From: Akkermansiaceae bacterium
Lineage (GTDB): Bacteria > Verrucomicrobiota > Verrucomicrobiia > Verrucomicrobiales > Akkermansiaceae
Assembly: GCA_903908495.1 (NCBI GenBank)
Contig: CAIVSK010000149.1
Span: forward strand, 1-35,414
Length of the DNA stretch: 35,414 bases
Direction: 5' to 3'
Under the pieces are notes generated by a model, which saw only the letters and a list, made by a program, of their open reading frames with translations, did no database searches and was not told the origin of the DNA. Of the stretch, positions 1 through 8,871 are shown one piece after another; positions within the stretch are counted from its first letter, which is position 1; each line of letters begins with the position of its first letter. Made by a program: the position numbers and the translations under genes.

Positions 1-3000
1 CCGAGCTGTTGAGCAGCGCGCCACCACTACCGATTCCGGTGCCGCTGAGGGTGAGCCCTGCGGCGGCCGTGGGCGTGATGCCGGCCAGGTCGAAGGCCGC
101 GCCAATGGCAACGCTGACGCCGGATGTGTTGTTGGTTCCGTTGCCCAGCGCTCCGCTGGCACCGAGTTTCAGGGTTCCGCCGTTTACGCTGGTGGCTCCG
201 GTATATGTGTTAGATCCGCCCACGGTGAGGGTGCCGCCGCTGAGGGTCAGCGCGCCGCTGCCGCTGATGGCGTTGCTGACCGTGCCGCCGAAGCTATCGC
301 TGCGGTTAAATACCAGCGTGCCATTGTCGGTCACCGCGCCGCTGCCGAGCGTGCCGGCGGTGCCACCCGCGCCGATTTGCAGGCTGCCTGCGGAAATCGT
401 GGTGATCCCGCTGTAGGTGTTGGTGCCGGTGAGCGTGAGGCTGCCCGCGCCATCCTTGGTGAGGGTGCCGGTGGTGGTGCCGATGATGCTGGCGATGGCG
501 GTGTTGCCCGCGCCGCCCACCGTGAGGGCGAAGGTAGCGCCAGTGATCGTGCCGGCGTTCGAGAGGGTCAGCGTGCCGGAGTCTGAGTTGATGCGGGATG
601 CGGCCGCCAGGGTGATCAAGCCGCCGTAGGTGTTGCTGTTGCTGATGTTGCGCAGCGCGCCGTCGGTGGCGATGCCGCTGCCGCTAAGGGTGAGAGCCTC
701 GGCACCCACGCTGATACCGCCTTGGATTTGCAGCGCCGCGCCGCTGGATACCGTGGTGCCGGCGGCGGTGGTGCCCAGCGCGGTGGCGCTTTGAATATTG
801 AGCACACCGGTGGTGACGGCTGTTAGACCGCTGTAGGTATTGGCAGCGTTGAGGGTGGTGGTGCCGCTGCCCGTCTGACTGACGGTGCCGCTGCCGGAAA
901 TGGTACCGAAGTCGGTGCCCTGGCTGAGGGCATTGCTGTGATTGAACACCAGCGCCGCGTTGTCGGTGATGGCGCTGCTGGGTGAGAGCGAGCCGGTGGT
1001 GCTGCCAGCGCCGAGTTGCAAGGTGCCGCCGCTGAGGGTGGTGGTTCCGGTGTAGGTGTTGGTGCCACCCAAGGTGAGGCTGCCGCCGCTGAGCGTCAGC
1101 GTGCCGCTACCGCTGATGGTATTACTGACCGTGCCGCCGTATGAGTCGCTGCGGTTGAATACCAGCGCGGCATTGTCGGTCACCGAGCCGCTGCCCAGCG
1201 TGCCGACGGTGCCACCTGCCCCGACCTGCAAGGTGCCGGCGGAAATCGTGGTCACCCCGCTGTACGTGTTGGCAGCATTGAGGGTGGTGGTGCCGCTGCC
1301 CGCCTGACTGACGGTGCCGCTGCCGGAAATGCTGCCGAAGTCGGTGCCCTGGCTGAGCGCGTTGCTGCGGTTGAACACCAGCGCTGCGTTGTCGGTGATG
1401 GCGCTGCTGGCGGAGAGTGCACCGGTGGTGCCGCCAGCTCCGAGTTGCAGAGTGCCGGCGCTAACGGTCGTGATGCCGGTATAGCCGTTGGCACCGGAAA
1501 ATATCTGGGTGCCGGTACCGATCTTGGTGAGCGCACCCGTGCCGCTGATGGCACCGGCATAGGCGGCCGGGCTGGTGTTGTCGCCGCCGACGGAAAGCGT
1601 GGCCGCGCCGAGGGTCACGTTGCCGCCGCTGCTGCCGCCACCGGTGAGCGAGCCGATCTGGGTGTTGAAGCCGGTGATATCGAGGATCGCGCCGGAAGTA
1701 TTGGTAAAGCTGACTGCGGAGTTGACGCCAAAGGCACCGCTGGTACCTGCCACCGATGCCACTCCAGCCTTGAGGGTGCCGCCGCTGACGGTGGTGAGGC
1801 CGGTGTAGGTGTTTGCGCCACTAAGCGTCCAAGTGCCCGTGCCGGCCTTGGTCACGGCACCTGCGCCGGTACCGATGATGCTCGCCAAACTGCTGGCAGC
1901 GGCCGTCCCGTCGAGCGTCAGCCCGAAGCCCGCTCCGGTGATGGTGCCAGCATTGGAAAGCACGATATTGCCGCTGGCGGCGACGATGCTGCTGGCGCTG
2001 CCGAGGGTGATCAAGCCGCTGTAGGTGGCCGCGGTGGCCGAGCTATTGGTCAATGCGCCGCCACTGGAGACGCCCGTGCCGTTCAAGGTGAGCGCCTCGG
2101 CCGTGCCCAGGGTAAACCCGTTGAGATCGAGGGATCCGCCCGCGCTCACGCTGGTGCCCGCTGCGGTGGTACCCAGCGGCGTGTTGGTGGCATTGCCTGC
2201 GGCACCTAGCTTGAGGGTGCCGCCGCTGATGGTGGTGAGGCCGGTGTAGGTGTTTACCCCGCTGAGCGTCCAAGTGCCCGTGCCCGCCTTGGTCACGGTG
2301 CCTGCGCCGGTGCCGATGATGCTCGCCAAACTGCTGCCAGTGGCTGCGCCGTCGAGCGTCAGCCCGAAGCCTGCCCCGGTGATGGTGCCAACATTGGAAA
2401 GCACGATATTGCCACTGGCGGCGACGATGCTGCTGGCGCTGCCGAGGGTGATCAAGCCGCTGTAGGTGGCTGCGGTGGCCGAGCTGTTGGTCAACGCTCC
2501 GCCACTGGAGACGCCCGTGCCGTTCAAGGTGAGCGCCTCGGCCGTGCCCAGGGTGAACCCGTTGAGGTCAAGTGCCGCCCCCGTCGCGCTCACGCTGGTG
2601 CCCGCGGCGGTGGTACCCAGCGGCGTGTTGGTGGCATTGCCTGCGCCGCCGAGTGTGAGGGTACCGGCGCTGATGGTGGTGAGGCCGGTGTAGGTGTTGG
2701 CGGCGGAGAGCGTCGAGGCACCCGCGCCAGACTTGGTCAGAGTGACGGCCCCGCCCAGAATCGCCGAGACACTCGTGGTACCCGTCGTGTTGTTCAAAAC
2801 ATAACTGGTGCCCGTCAAAACCCCGGTGCTGCCGGTGATCGATCCGGCGGTCAGCGTGACGGTGCCTACCGTGTCGCTGAAAGTAGCGATGTTGAGGCTG
2901 CCTCCATTGACGGTGATGCCGCCGCTGCTCAGCGCGTTGGCAATCCCAAAAGCCAGCGTGCCGGCGCTGACGGTGGTCAGGCCGGTGAAGGTGTTTGCTG

Positions 3001-4372
3001 CGGAAAGCGTGAGAGTGCCGGCCCCATCCTTGGTGAGGGTGCCGCTGGTGGTGCCGATGATGCCGGAAATCGTGGTGTTTGCCGCGCCGCCCACCGTTAG
3101 GCCGAAGGTGGCCCCGCCGATGGCTCCGCTGAGGGTGAGGGCTCCGGCGTCCGAGTTGATCCGCGCGGCTGCGGCCAATGTCAAGGCCCCCTGCCAGGTG
3201 TTGGTGCCGCTGATGCTGCGCAACGCGCCGTCGTTGCTGATGCCAGTGCCACTGAGGCGGAAAGCCTCGCCGGTGGGGGTGGTGATGCCACCCTGGAGTT
3301 GCAGCGCTGCGCCGCTGGTCACCGCATTGGTGCCGGTGCCGGTGGAGGCCCCGAGGGCAGCGCTGTTTTGGATATTCAGAACCCCGACGCTGACGGTCAC
3401 CGCGCGGGTAAAAGTATTGGTGCCGGTCAGAGTCAGCGTGCCGGCTCCGATCTTGGTCCACGCGGCGTTGCCGGTGCCGGAAATGACGCCGCTGAGCGTC
3501 AAATCGCCGCTGCCGCCGATTTTGCTGGTGGAGGCGATTGCGGTGATATTGCCGCTCAGGCTGGCGGCTGTCGCGCTGTTGTTGACCAGCGAGCCGGCTC
3601 CGGTGAGGCTCATGGATTCCGCGCCGATGGCCTGTCCGTTGAGGTCCAAGGTGCCGGTACTGATGACGGTGGCCCCCGTCGTGGCACCCAAGGCACTCGC
3701 GTTGCCCAGCTGCAGGATCCCGCCGCTCACCGTGGTGACTCCTGAATACGTGTTGGTGCCGGTCAGGGTGGTGACGCCGGTGCTGCTGTTGGTCAGGCCG
3801 CCGGCACCCGCGAGCACGCCGTTGAGGTTGATGGCACCGGTGCCGGCCAGGGTGAGCAGGAACCCGCCGTCGGTCACGTCGTTGACCACGGTGAGCGCGT
3901 TGGCCGAGTTGTTGGTCCACGATTGGGCTCCACCGAGGGTGACTGCGACGTTTTGTCCCGCCGTGGTCGAGCCGATGGTTACAGCCCCGGCCAGACTGGC
4001 AACGCTGATGCCGCTGGTGCGGAGGGTCAGAATTTGGTTGGTGCCGCCGCCCTGCAACAGGGTCGTCGCGGCGTTGGTCCCCAGAAAACTCAAGCCCAAC
4101 ACACTTTGGGCGGCATTCAAATTGACCGTCTGCGCAGTGTTGGTCAGTGTGCTGATGCTAAAGGTGGCAATGTCCGCCGTGCCGGGAACGGCCGCCGGAT
4201 CCGGCGTCGTCGCCCCCACCGCAGTCGACCACGAACCCACGCTTGCCCATGAACTGCCGCTGCCATCCCAATAAATGGATGCGGCCTTTGCCCCTTGCAT
4301 GGCGAAGAGGGCGGCAATGGCCACGGCGAGCGAACCGCAACGGAAAATGCTCAAGACAGCAGGTTGTTTCAT
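1..4372 (-). CDS. Giant adhesin with autotransporter-associated beta-strand repeats, N-terminal part (runs off left edge)
   Basis: Reading the minus strand from the ATG at 4372 I see at least 1457 codons with no stop that I could find, continuing past base 1. Residues 1-31 form a signal peptide (MKQPAV start, hydrophobic core AVAIAALFAM, cleavage expected after GAKA). The rest is Gly/Thr/Ser/Ala-rich and built from a recurring theme close to LTLTGTNTYSGVTTISAGTL, then LxLGxAGxxGTLGSG and LVFNRSDS, which is the autotransporter-associated beta-strand repeat. Such repeats fold into beta-helices in secreted or surface-anchored adhesins. Charged residues are sparse and cysteines almost absent. The C-terminus, where an autotransporter barrel or PEP-CTERM anchor would sit, lies outside the window, so the export route is unknown. 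No clear Shine-Dalgarno precedes the ATG. Several open frames on the opposite strand are shadows of this gene. The family call is strong; the ligand is unknown. Confidence 0.9.
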   Translation of the reverse strand, partial: MKQPAVLSIFRCGSLAVAIAALFAMQGAKAASIYWDGSGSSWASVGSWSTAVGATTPDPAAVPGTADIATFSISTLTNTAQTVNLNAAQSVLGLSFLGTNAATTLLQGGGTNQILTLRTSGISVASLAGAVTIGSTTAGQNVAVTLGGAQSWTNNSANALTVVNDVTDGGFLLTLAGTGAINLNGVLAGAGGLTNSSTGVTTLTGTNTYSGVTTVSGGILQLGNASALGATTGATVISTGTLDLNGQAIGAESMSLTGAGSLVNNSATAASLSGNITAIASTSKIGGSGDLTLSGVISGTGNAAWTKIGAGTLTLTGTNTFTRAVTVSVGVLNIQNSAALGASTGTGTNAVTSGAALQLQGGITTPTGEAFRLSGTGISNDGALRSISGTNTWQGALTLAAAARINSDAGALTLSGAIGGATFGLTVGGAANTTISGIIGTTSGTLTKDGAGTLTLSAANTFTGLTTVSAGTLAFGIANALSSGGITVNGGSLNIATFSDTVGTVTLTAGSITGSTGVLTGTSYVLNNTTGTTSVSAILGGAVTLTKSGAGASTLSAANTYTGLTTISAGTLTLGGAGNATNTPLGTTAAGTSVSATGAALDLNGFTLGTAEALTLNGTGVSSGGALTNSSATAATYSGLITLGSASSIVAASGNIVLSNVGTITGAGFGLTLDGAATGSSLASIIGTGAGTVTKAGTGTWTLSGVNTYTGLTTISGGTLKLGAAGNATNTPLGTTAAGTSVSAGGSLDLNGFTLGTAEALTLNGTGVSSGGALTNSSATAATYSGLITLGSASSIVAASGNIVLSNAGTITGAGFGLTLDGTAAASSLASIIGTGAGAVTKAGTGTWTLSGANTYTGLTTVSGGTLKAGVASVAGTSGAFGVNSAVSFTNTSGAILDITGFNTQIGSLTGGGSSGGNVTLGAATLSVGGDNTSPAAYAGAISGTGALTKIGTGTQIFSGANGYTGITTVSAGTLQLGAGGTTGALSASSAITDNAALVFNRSNALSQGTDFGSISGSGTVSQAGSGTTTLNAANTYSGVTTISAGTLQVGAGGTVGTLGSGSVTDNAALVFNRSDSYGGTVSNTISGSGTLTLSGGSLTLGGTNTYTGTTTLSGGTLQLGAGSTTGSLSPSSAITDNAALVFNHSNALSQGTDFGTISGSGTVSQTGSGTTTLNAANTYSGLTAVTTGVLNIQSATALGTTAAGTTVSSGAALQIQGGISVGAEALTLSGSGIATDGALRNISNSNTYGGLITLAAASRINSDSGTLTLSNAGTITGATFALTVGGAGNTAIASIIGTTTGTLTKDGAGSLTLTGTNTYSGITTISAGSLQIGAGGTAGTLGSGAVTDNGTLVFNRSDSFGGTVSNAISGSGALTLSGGTLTVGGSNTYTGATSVNGGTLKLGASGALGNGTNNTSGVSVAIGAAFDLAGITPTAAAGLTLSGTGIGSGGALLNSS
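1780..2661 (-). repeat. 441-bp tandem duplication inside the adhesin gene
   Basis: Two adjacent copies of about 441 bp (147 codons), roughly 1780-2220 and 2221-2661, are almost identical and stay in frame. One marker, CCAAGTGCCCGTGCC, occurs near 1829 and again 441 bp later. Differences are a handful of substitutions and one 3-bp insertion in the right-hand copy near 2574. Each copy encodes the same set of beta-strand modules, ending in the recurring SSGGALTNSSATAATYSG theme. The high identity suggests a recent duplication. Confidence 0.85.
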
Positions 4373-4456
4373 CAGTGACTGAGAGGCGAAATGCTAATGG
4401 GAGTAAAAATGCTAGGCGGAGTCAAGACGTACCACATGGGAAAAAGCCAAAAACGC

Positions 4457-4468
4457 TGAGTTAACTCA
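4457..4468. promoter_or_regulatory. Perfect 12-bp palindrome upstream of the adhesin
   Basis: TGAGTTAACTCA is a perfect palindrome 85 bp before the adhesin ATG. It is followed on the minus strand by T-rich DNA and, nearer the gene, by a TTGACT hexamer (4420-4425) that lacks a good -10 at standard spacing. It could be an operator for a dimeric regulator. No regulator gene is adjacent, so this is inference from symmetry and position only. Confidence 0.3.
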
Positions 4469-4769
4469 AGTAAAAATACCCAACATTTTCTCTGGGACTG
4501 TAGACAGAAGCAGCGAGGGCGCAGGCCATGGGGAGAATTTGCTGGCAGGGTGGAGATGACCGGGGGACATAGGACGCGAACCCGGCAATGCACAAGAAAT
4601 ATCTTAAGAAATAATTACATTTATTGATATTCGTCCTGATTTTCCATCAGTTGCCATCTCCTGTTTTTTCCACCGAAGCGGCGATGCTTATGCGAGGCAG
4701 GTTATCCCGGGATGGAAAATGGCATGGGTTGAGCCAACCCCTCAATTCGCTGACGTGGGGACAATGCCC

Positions 4770-4880
4770 CCCTCCGGAGCGGCGGACTCCGATCCGCCGT
4801 GGCCCATGGTGAGCCAATGTGGGGGTGCTCGCCGCTTCCCATTGACCCATCATGGTCCGGGGCGATTCGAAGATCGCCCC
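4770..4880. repeat. Dispersed two-hairpin element (REP-like)
   Basis: Two stem-loops sit close together. CGGCGGA/TCCGCCG occupies 4780-4799 with a 6-nt loop. GGGGCGAT/ATCGCCCC occupies 4859-4880 with loop TCGAAG and is flanked by TCC. The second hairpin resembles the core of the hairpin at 11833-11878 (AGGAGGGCGA stem with a TTCGGAAC loop), so the two look like members of one intergenic repeat family. No protein-coding content is evident. Confidence 0.5.
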
Positions 4881-5081
4881 TCCTGGCGGCTTGCTCTTGC
4901 GCGTTGGCATGGGCAGGGGGCCAGTGCACCCCGCTCCGCTGCCCCCGCATCCCTGCCACCGACATTATCCTGGTGTAGCCCGCCAAACAGATTACATACT
5001 ATTCGGAAACCCCTTCGATTGATGATTGCCGATTGATGATTTTTGATTGTTGAAGTGACGGAACTCCATCTCAACATCCAT

Positions 5082-7454
5082 TCAGCATTCAGCAATCTTC
5101 AATCCAAAATCACCCACCCGATCCCCCGGTGGGGGGGCGCCTATTTCCCCCCCAGCATCGACGGGCAGGCGGAACGTGAAGGTACTGCCCAGGTCCTGGG
5201 TTGAGGTGACGGAGATGGAGCCGCCCATGGCCTCGGCGAGCTGCTGCGAGATGGCGAGGCCAAGACCGGCGCCCTCGAACGGCCGGCGCAGGGTGGAGTC
5301 GGCTTGGGTGAAGGGTTGGAACAGGATGCCGAGCTTCTCCGTTGAAATCCCCACCCCGGTGTCCTCGATGGTGAATTCCAGCCAGTGACGGCCGCCGTCT
5401 ACCACGGCAGCCAAGCGCAGCACCACCGATCCGTGCGAGGTGAATTTCACCGCGTTGGCCAGCAGGTTGACCAAGATCTGGCTGATGCGGCGGCGGTCGC
5501 CGTGGATCTGCTCCGGCACCCCGGGCGCCGTCTCGATGTGGAATGCCAGACCGCGCTCGGCGGCATTGCGATGGATCTTCTTGCAGGAGGTCTCGACCAG
5601 ATCAGCAACGCCAATCGGCACCGCTTCAAGCGTCGTGTTGGAATTATCGATGTTAGAGAAATCCAGGATATCACTGACGAGCTTGAGGAGCTGGTAGCCG
5701 CTGCTTGAGATCATTTGGGCCCAGGACCGGTGCTCCGCATCGGTCTGGGTATCGGCCAGCAGATCCGCAAAGCCGATGATCCCGTTGAGCGGCGTGCGCA
5801 GTTCGTGGCTCATCATCGATAGAAAATCGCGCTTCGCCCGGTTGCCCGCCTCGGCGCGATCGAGCGCCTCCAGCAGCTTGGCCTCCATCACCTTGCGCTT
5901 GGTGATATCGTCCTTGATGGCGATGAAATGGACGACTTCGCGGCTGTCGTTGACCACCGGGGAAATGATCCCCTTCTCCCAGTAGAGCGAACCATCCTTG
6001 CGCCGGTTGTGAAACTCGCCGCGCCAGATGTGGCCGGATTTGATGGATGCCCAGAGCTGCTGGTAAAATGCAATACTCTGCTCGCCGGAGCTGAGGACCC
6101 GCGGATTGCGCCCAATCGCCTCGGCCATCGAATATCCCGAGGATTTTTCAAACGCGGGGTTCACGTATTCGATGTTGCCCTCGGGGTCGGTGATGACGAT
6201 GGTGCTGGCGCTCTGTTCGACTGCGGTGCGCAGCGAGATGAGCTCCAGGTGCTCCCGCCTGCGCTCGTCCTCCTCGGCGAAGTGGTCCAGCGCAAAGCTG
6301 ATGTTGTCCGCCATTTTCACCAGCAGGGCGCGGATTTCCTCATCAAACGCGTCGCAGGTGTCGCTGTAGACGGTGAGCGCGCCGATGGTCTTTTTGCGCA
6401 AACGCAGGGGGATCGTGCCACTGGATTTCCAGCCGAAGCGGCCAGCGCTCGCGTGCCAAGGCGCGGTGCCCGCCGCGTTTTGAAAGTCATTGCACCACAC
6501 CGGGATGCCCTCGCGGATCGTCGTGCCCGTCGGCCCCCGCCCCATCGCCTCGTCGGCATTCACCGAAATCTCGATATCCGATAAATAATCGAGCCCGTCG
6601 CCGTAAGCGGCCGAGGGAAAAACCCTCCCGCTGGCGGCGTCGGGCGTGGCGATCCAGGCCATTTTCAAGCCGCCTTGTTCCACCACGTTGCGGCAAATTC
6701 TGGGCATCAATTCGGCCGCGCTGCCGGCATGCACGATCGCATCGTTGCACTCGCTCAGCGCCGCGTAGAGCATCGACAAGCGCACCACTCTGGCCTGGGC
6801 GCGCTTGCGTACCGTGATGTCGCGGACGAAGGCGGCGATGACGCCACCGGTAGGCCGCGACTGGACGCTGACCTCGACATCGAAGATGCTGCCGTCCTTG
6901 CGGCGGTGCCGGGACTCAAAGCGATCGGCTCCTTGGGTGATGATTTTTTGGATGACGGAGGAAATTTCCTCGCGACTCTCGAGGGCTTCCAAATCGGCGA
7001 TGCGCATGGATTTCAGCTCCGTCGCGCTGTAGCCGCTCATCCTGCAATAGGCCGCGTTGACTTCCTGGATGCGGCCATCGGTGTCCACCAACCAGAATCC
7101 ATCCACGATGGCCTGGAGGATGGCGCTGTGCCTCTCGCCGATCTCCCGCGCCTCATCCATTGCCTCGGTCCTGCGCTTTTCAGCGGTGATGAGGTTTGCC
7201 ATGATGCGGGTCTGCCGGCCGCGGTAATACAAGGCCACCAAGGCGGCTGAGACCAGGATGAACAAACCGGCGATGGGGGCGAAGTGGACCATGCCATCTC
7301 TGGCATGCGTTTGGGAGGATGCCCGAAGGGCCACCTCTGCCTCGGCACAATACCCCCAGTAGCCTGCACCCGCCAGGATCGCCGCGACGACCCCGAAAAC
7401 GAGCGCGGCCATGCGGCGGGCGCTGCGCTCGGTCGGCAATTGCTGGGTTTTCAT
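5082..7454 (-). CDS. Membrane-bound PAS/GAF/PAS hybrid-type sensor histidine kinase without receiver domain
   Basis: The protein has 790 aa from the ATG at 7454. There are two N-terminal membrane segments (about residues 15-35 and 58-77), a short coiled linker and a PAS domain (about 105-215, with GRIQEVNAAYCRMSGYS). A GAF-like domain follows (about 228-390), then a second PAS/PAC (about 405-520, GNIEYVNPAFEKSSGYS). HisKA carries the phosphoacceptor His550 in SHELRTPLNGIIGF. The HATPase domain has its N box at LVNLLANAVKF, and DTGVGIS and GAGLGLAI as its G boxes. It should autophosphorylate in response to an unknown signal, but there is no receiver domain and no response regulator nearby, so the partner is elsewhere. 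An upstream in-frame start at 7580 is possible, but it would reach into the terminator of the neighbouring gene. GGAAAG about 10 nt before the 7454 ATG supports the shorter form. Confidence 0.92.
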   Translation of the reverse strand: MKTQQLPTERSARRMAALVFGVVAAILAGAGYWGYCAEAEVALRASSQTHARDGMVHFAPIAGLFILVSAALVALYYRGRQTRIMANLITAEKRRTEAMDEAREIGERHSAILQAIVDGFWLVDTDGRIQEVNAAYCRMSGYSATELKSMRIADLEALESREEISSVIQKIITQGADRFESRHRRKDGSIFDVEVSVQSRPTGGVIAAFVRDITVRKRAQARVVRLSMLYAALSECNDAIVHAGSAAELMPRICRNVVEQGGLKMAWIATPDAASGRVFPSAAYGDGLDYLSDIEISVNADEAMGRGPTGTTIREGIPVWCNDFQNAAGTAPWHASAGRFGWKSSGTIPLRLRKKTIGALTVYSDTCDAFDEEIRALLVKMADNISFALDHFAEEDERRREHLELISLRTAVEQSASTIVITDPEGNIEYVNPAFEKSSGYSMAEAIGRNPRVLSSGEQSIAFYQQLWASIKSGHIWRGEFHNRRKDGSLYWEKGIISPVVNDSREVVHFIAIKDDITKRKVMEAKLLEALDRAEAGNRAKRDFLSMMSHELRTPLNGIIGFADLLADTQTDAEHRSWAQMISSSGYQLLKLVSDILDFSNIDNSNTTLEAVPIGVADLVETSCKKIHRNAAERGLAFHIETAPGVPEQIHGDRRRISQILVNLLANAVKFTSHGSVVLRLAAVVDGGRHWLEFTIEDTGVGISTEKLGILFQPFTQADSTLRRPFEGAGLGLAISQQLAEAMGGSISVTSTQDLGSTFTFRLPVDAGGEIGAPPPGDRVGDFGLKIAEC

Positions 7455-7579
7455 GCGGTGGGGGCTTTCCGCCAACTCCCGAGGCGGCGATGACAATGGA
7501 AACTTCAAGAAACGTCGCGATCGAAGGTCTTGCCAGGCACGATAGCCGTCCTTCCGGCTTTGAAAAGTGATTTTATGCA

Positions 7580-7617
7580 ATAAAAATGGAACGGGGCTTG
7601 GGCAAGTCCCGTTCCAT
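7580..7617 (-). terminator. Intrinsic terminator after the oxidoreductase gene
   Basis: ATGGAACGGGGCTTG (7586-7600) pairs with CAAGTCCCGTTCCAT (7603-7617), 15 pairs with one G-U, and a 2-nt loop as drawn. Read on the minus strand it is followed at once by TTTTTATTG. It begins 28 bp past the oxidoreductase stop codon and closes the two-gene minus-strand unit 9933-7646. Confidence 0.85.
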
Positions 7618-7645
7618 GAAGCATTCTTTGCGGTGTTGGCGCCGC

Positions 7646-8836
7646 TTAGATCTTCTTCGGCATGGCCACCCAGGCCCCCTTTTTCTTGCTGCTCTTGACG
7701 CAGGTTTCGATGAAGGCGATGCCGCTCCAGCCGTCCTCGACGTTGGCATACTTGCTGCCGTCGGCACTGAATTTCTTACCGGCCTGCCATTTGCGCACAT
7801 CCGCTTCGAAGCAGCGGTGGAGGCGGCCAAAGGCATCATGAAACGCCTCGGGATGGCCGGCGGGCAGGGTCGACTCCGCCAAAAGATCGGCGGGCAGCGT
7901 CTTGGGCAGGAAGCCATCGCCGGCCGACACCGCGCCGCGCCAGTACGTGCGGTCGGGCTGGTCGGGCAGGCAGATGGTCAGGCATTCGGGCTGTTCCTGG
8001 CTCCAGCGCAGGCTGCCCTTGCTGCCGGCGATGGTGATGCCCAGATCGTTCTTGGCGCCGATGCAGATTTGCGACGCCCGCACCAGGGCTTTGCCGCCAT
8101 TGCTCAGCTTGCAATAAATGGTGAAATGGTCGTCGAGTTGGCGGCCTTCCACGAAGGTTTCCATTTGCGCGGATACCTGCGTGACTTCCAGGCCCGTGAC
8201 GTAGCGCAGTTGCATCAGCGCGTGGGTGCCGATGTCGCCGCCGCAGCCCGATCCGCCGGCCCGCTTGGGATCGACGCGCCAGCTGGCCTGTTGTTGGCCG
8301 GTGGCTTCCAGCTTGGTGGCGAGCCAGCCTTGGATGTAATAGCTGTCGACCCAGCGGATATCGCCTAGCAACCCGCTCTGGACGATGTAGCGGCTCAGGC
8401 GGCTGGTCCAGTGGCCCAGATACGTGTGTGCCACGGCGAAGGGGACGCCGAGTTTTTGCGAGGTGCGCACCAGCTCGGTGGCTTCCTTCAGATTGAGGCA
8501 CAGCGGCTTCTCGCAGAACACCGCGATGCCCGCTTTCATCGCCTTCATCGCCGGATCAAAATGCACGAAGTTGGGCGTGACAATGAGGATGTAGTCGAGC
8601 TTTTCCTCCGGCGGCGCCGTCGCGTTGGCCGCGATCATCTCGTCGTAGGACCCGTATCCCTTGATCGGATAGGGCCAGTTGGCGGCCTCTTCCAGCGCGA
8701 CCTTCGGATCGGGAAACAGCGCGCCGGCGGTGATCCGGCGGGTACCGTCCATCAGGATGGCCTTTTGATGGGGGTGCACGATGAAGGCGCCTTTGCCGCC
8801 TCCGACTAGACCGATATTGAGTGGTTTGTTTGACAT
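7646..8836 (-). CDS. Gfo/Idh/MocA-family NAD(P)-dependent oxidoreductase
   Basis: The protein has 396 aa from the ATG at 8836 (MSNKPLNIGLVGGGKGAF). The N-terminal Rossmann motif is GLVGGGKGAF (about residues 8-17). The family signature EKPLCLNLKEA (about residues 109-119) carries the conserved Lys of the EKP motif. The C-terminal alpha/beta domain has GGSGCGGDIGTHALMQL, where the conserved D-x-G-x-H of the active-site region is readable. The family oxidises or reduces sugars, inositols and their derivatives with NAD(P). The substrate cannot be read from sequence, though a sugar or cyclitol is most likely. An open frame continues upstream to 9223 but is a shadow of the neighbouring gene. The gene begins 35 bp after that neighbour's stop and ends in a strong terminator, so the two are probably co-transcribed. 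Confidence 0.93.
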   Translation of the reverse strand: MSNKPLNIGLVGGGKGAFIVHPHQKAILMDGTRRITAGALFPDPKVALEEAANWPYPIKGYGSYDEMIAANATAPPEEKLDYILIVTPNFVHFDPAMKAMKAGIAVFCEKPLCLNLKEATELVRTSQKLGVPFAVAHTYLGHWTSRLSRYIVQSGLLGDIRWVDSYYIQGWLATKLEATGQQQASWRVDPKRAGGSGCGGDIGTHALMQLRYVTGLEVTQVSAQMETFVEGRQLDDHFTIYCKLSNGGKALVRASQICIGAKNDLGITIAGSKGSLRWSQEQPECLTICLPDQPDRTYWRGAVSAGDGFLPKTLPADLLAESTLPAGHPEAFHDAFGRLHRCFEADVRKWQAGKKFSADGSKYANVEDGWSGIAFIETCVKSSKKKGAWVAMPKKI

Positions 8837-8871
8837 GGTGGTGTGGGGTTGTGGTTTGTTTGTTAGGGAAA

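Larger units (their letters stand above)
4373..5081. other. Non-coding stretch between adhesin and histidine kinase
   Basis: About 700 bp without a believable gene. It holds the adhesin upstream region (AT-rich, 4373-4660) with a 12-bp palindrome at 4457-4468, and a two-hairpin dispersed element at about 4770-4880. Low-complexity ATTGATGATT-type near-repeats follow at 5018-5055, then the 3' flank of the kinase gene. Open frames across 4647-5095 lack any family signature and change character along the element, so I treat them as non-genic. Confidence 0.6.

Noticed and set aside
1445-2209. 254-codon plus-strand frame opposite the adhesin
   Set aside because: Shadow of the same repeat DNA. Its repeats mirror those of the minus-strand gene and it has no start context or domain.
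2808-4274. 488-codon frame on the plus strand opposite the adhesin
   Set aside because: It is the antisense of the adhesin, produced by the high GC and repeated Val/Pro/Ala-type codons. It has no family signature, and the minus-strand frame has a signal peptide and clear beta-strand repeats.
4647-5095. Several short frames on both strands in the intergenic region
   Set aside because: They cross hairpin repeats and AT-rich low-complexity DNA and show no protein family features.
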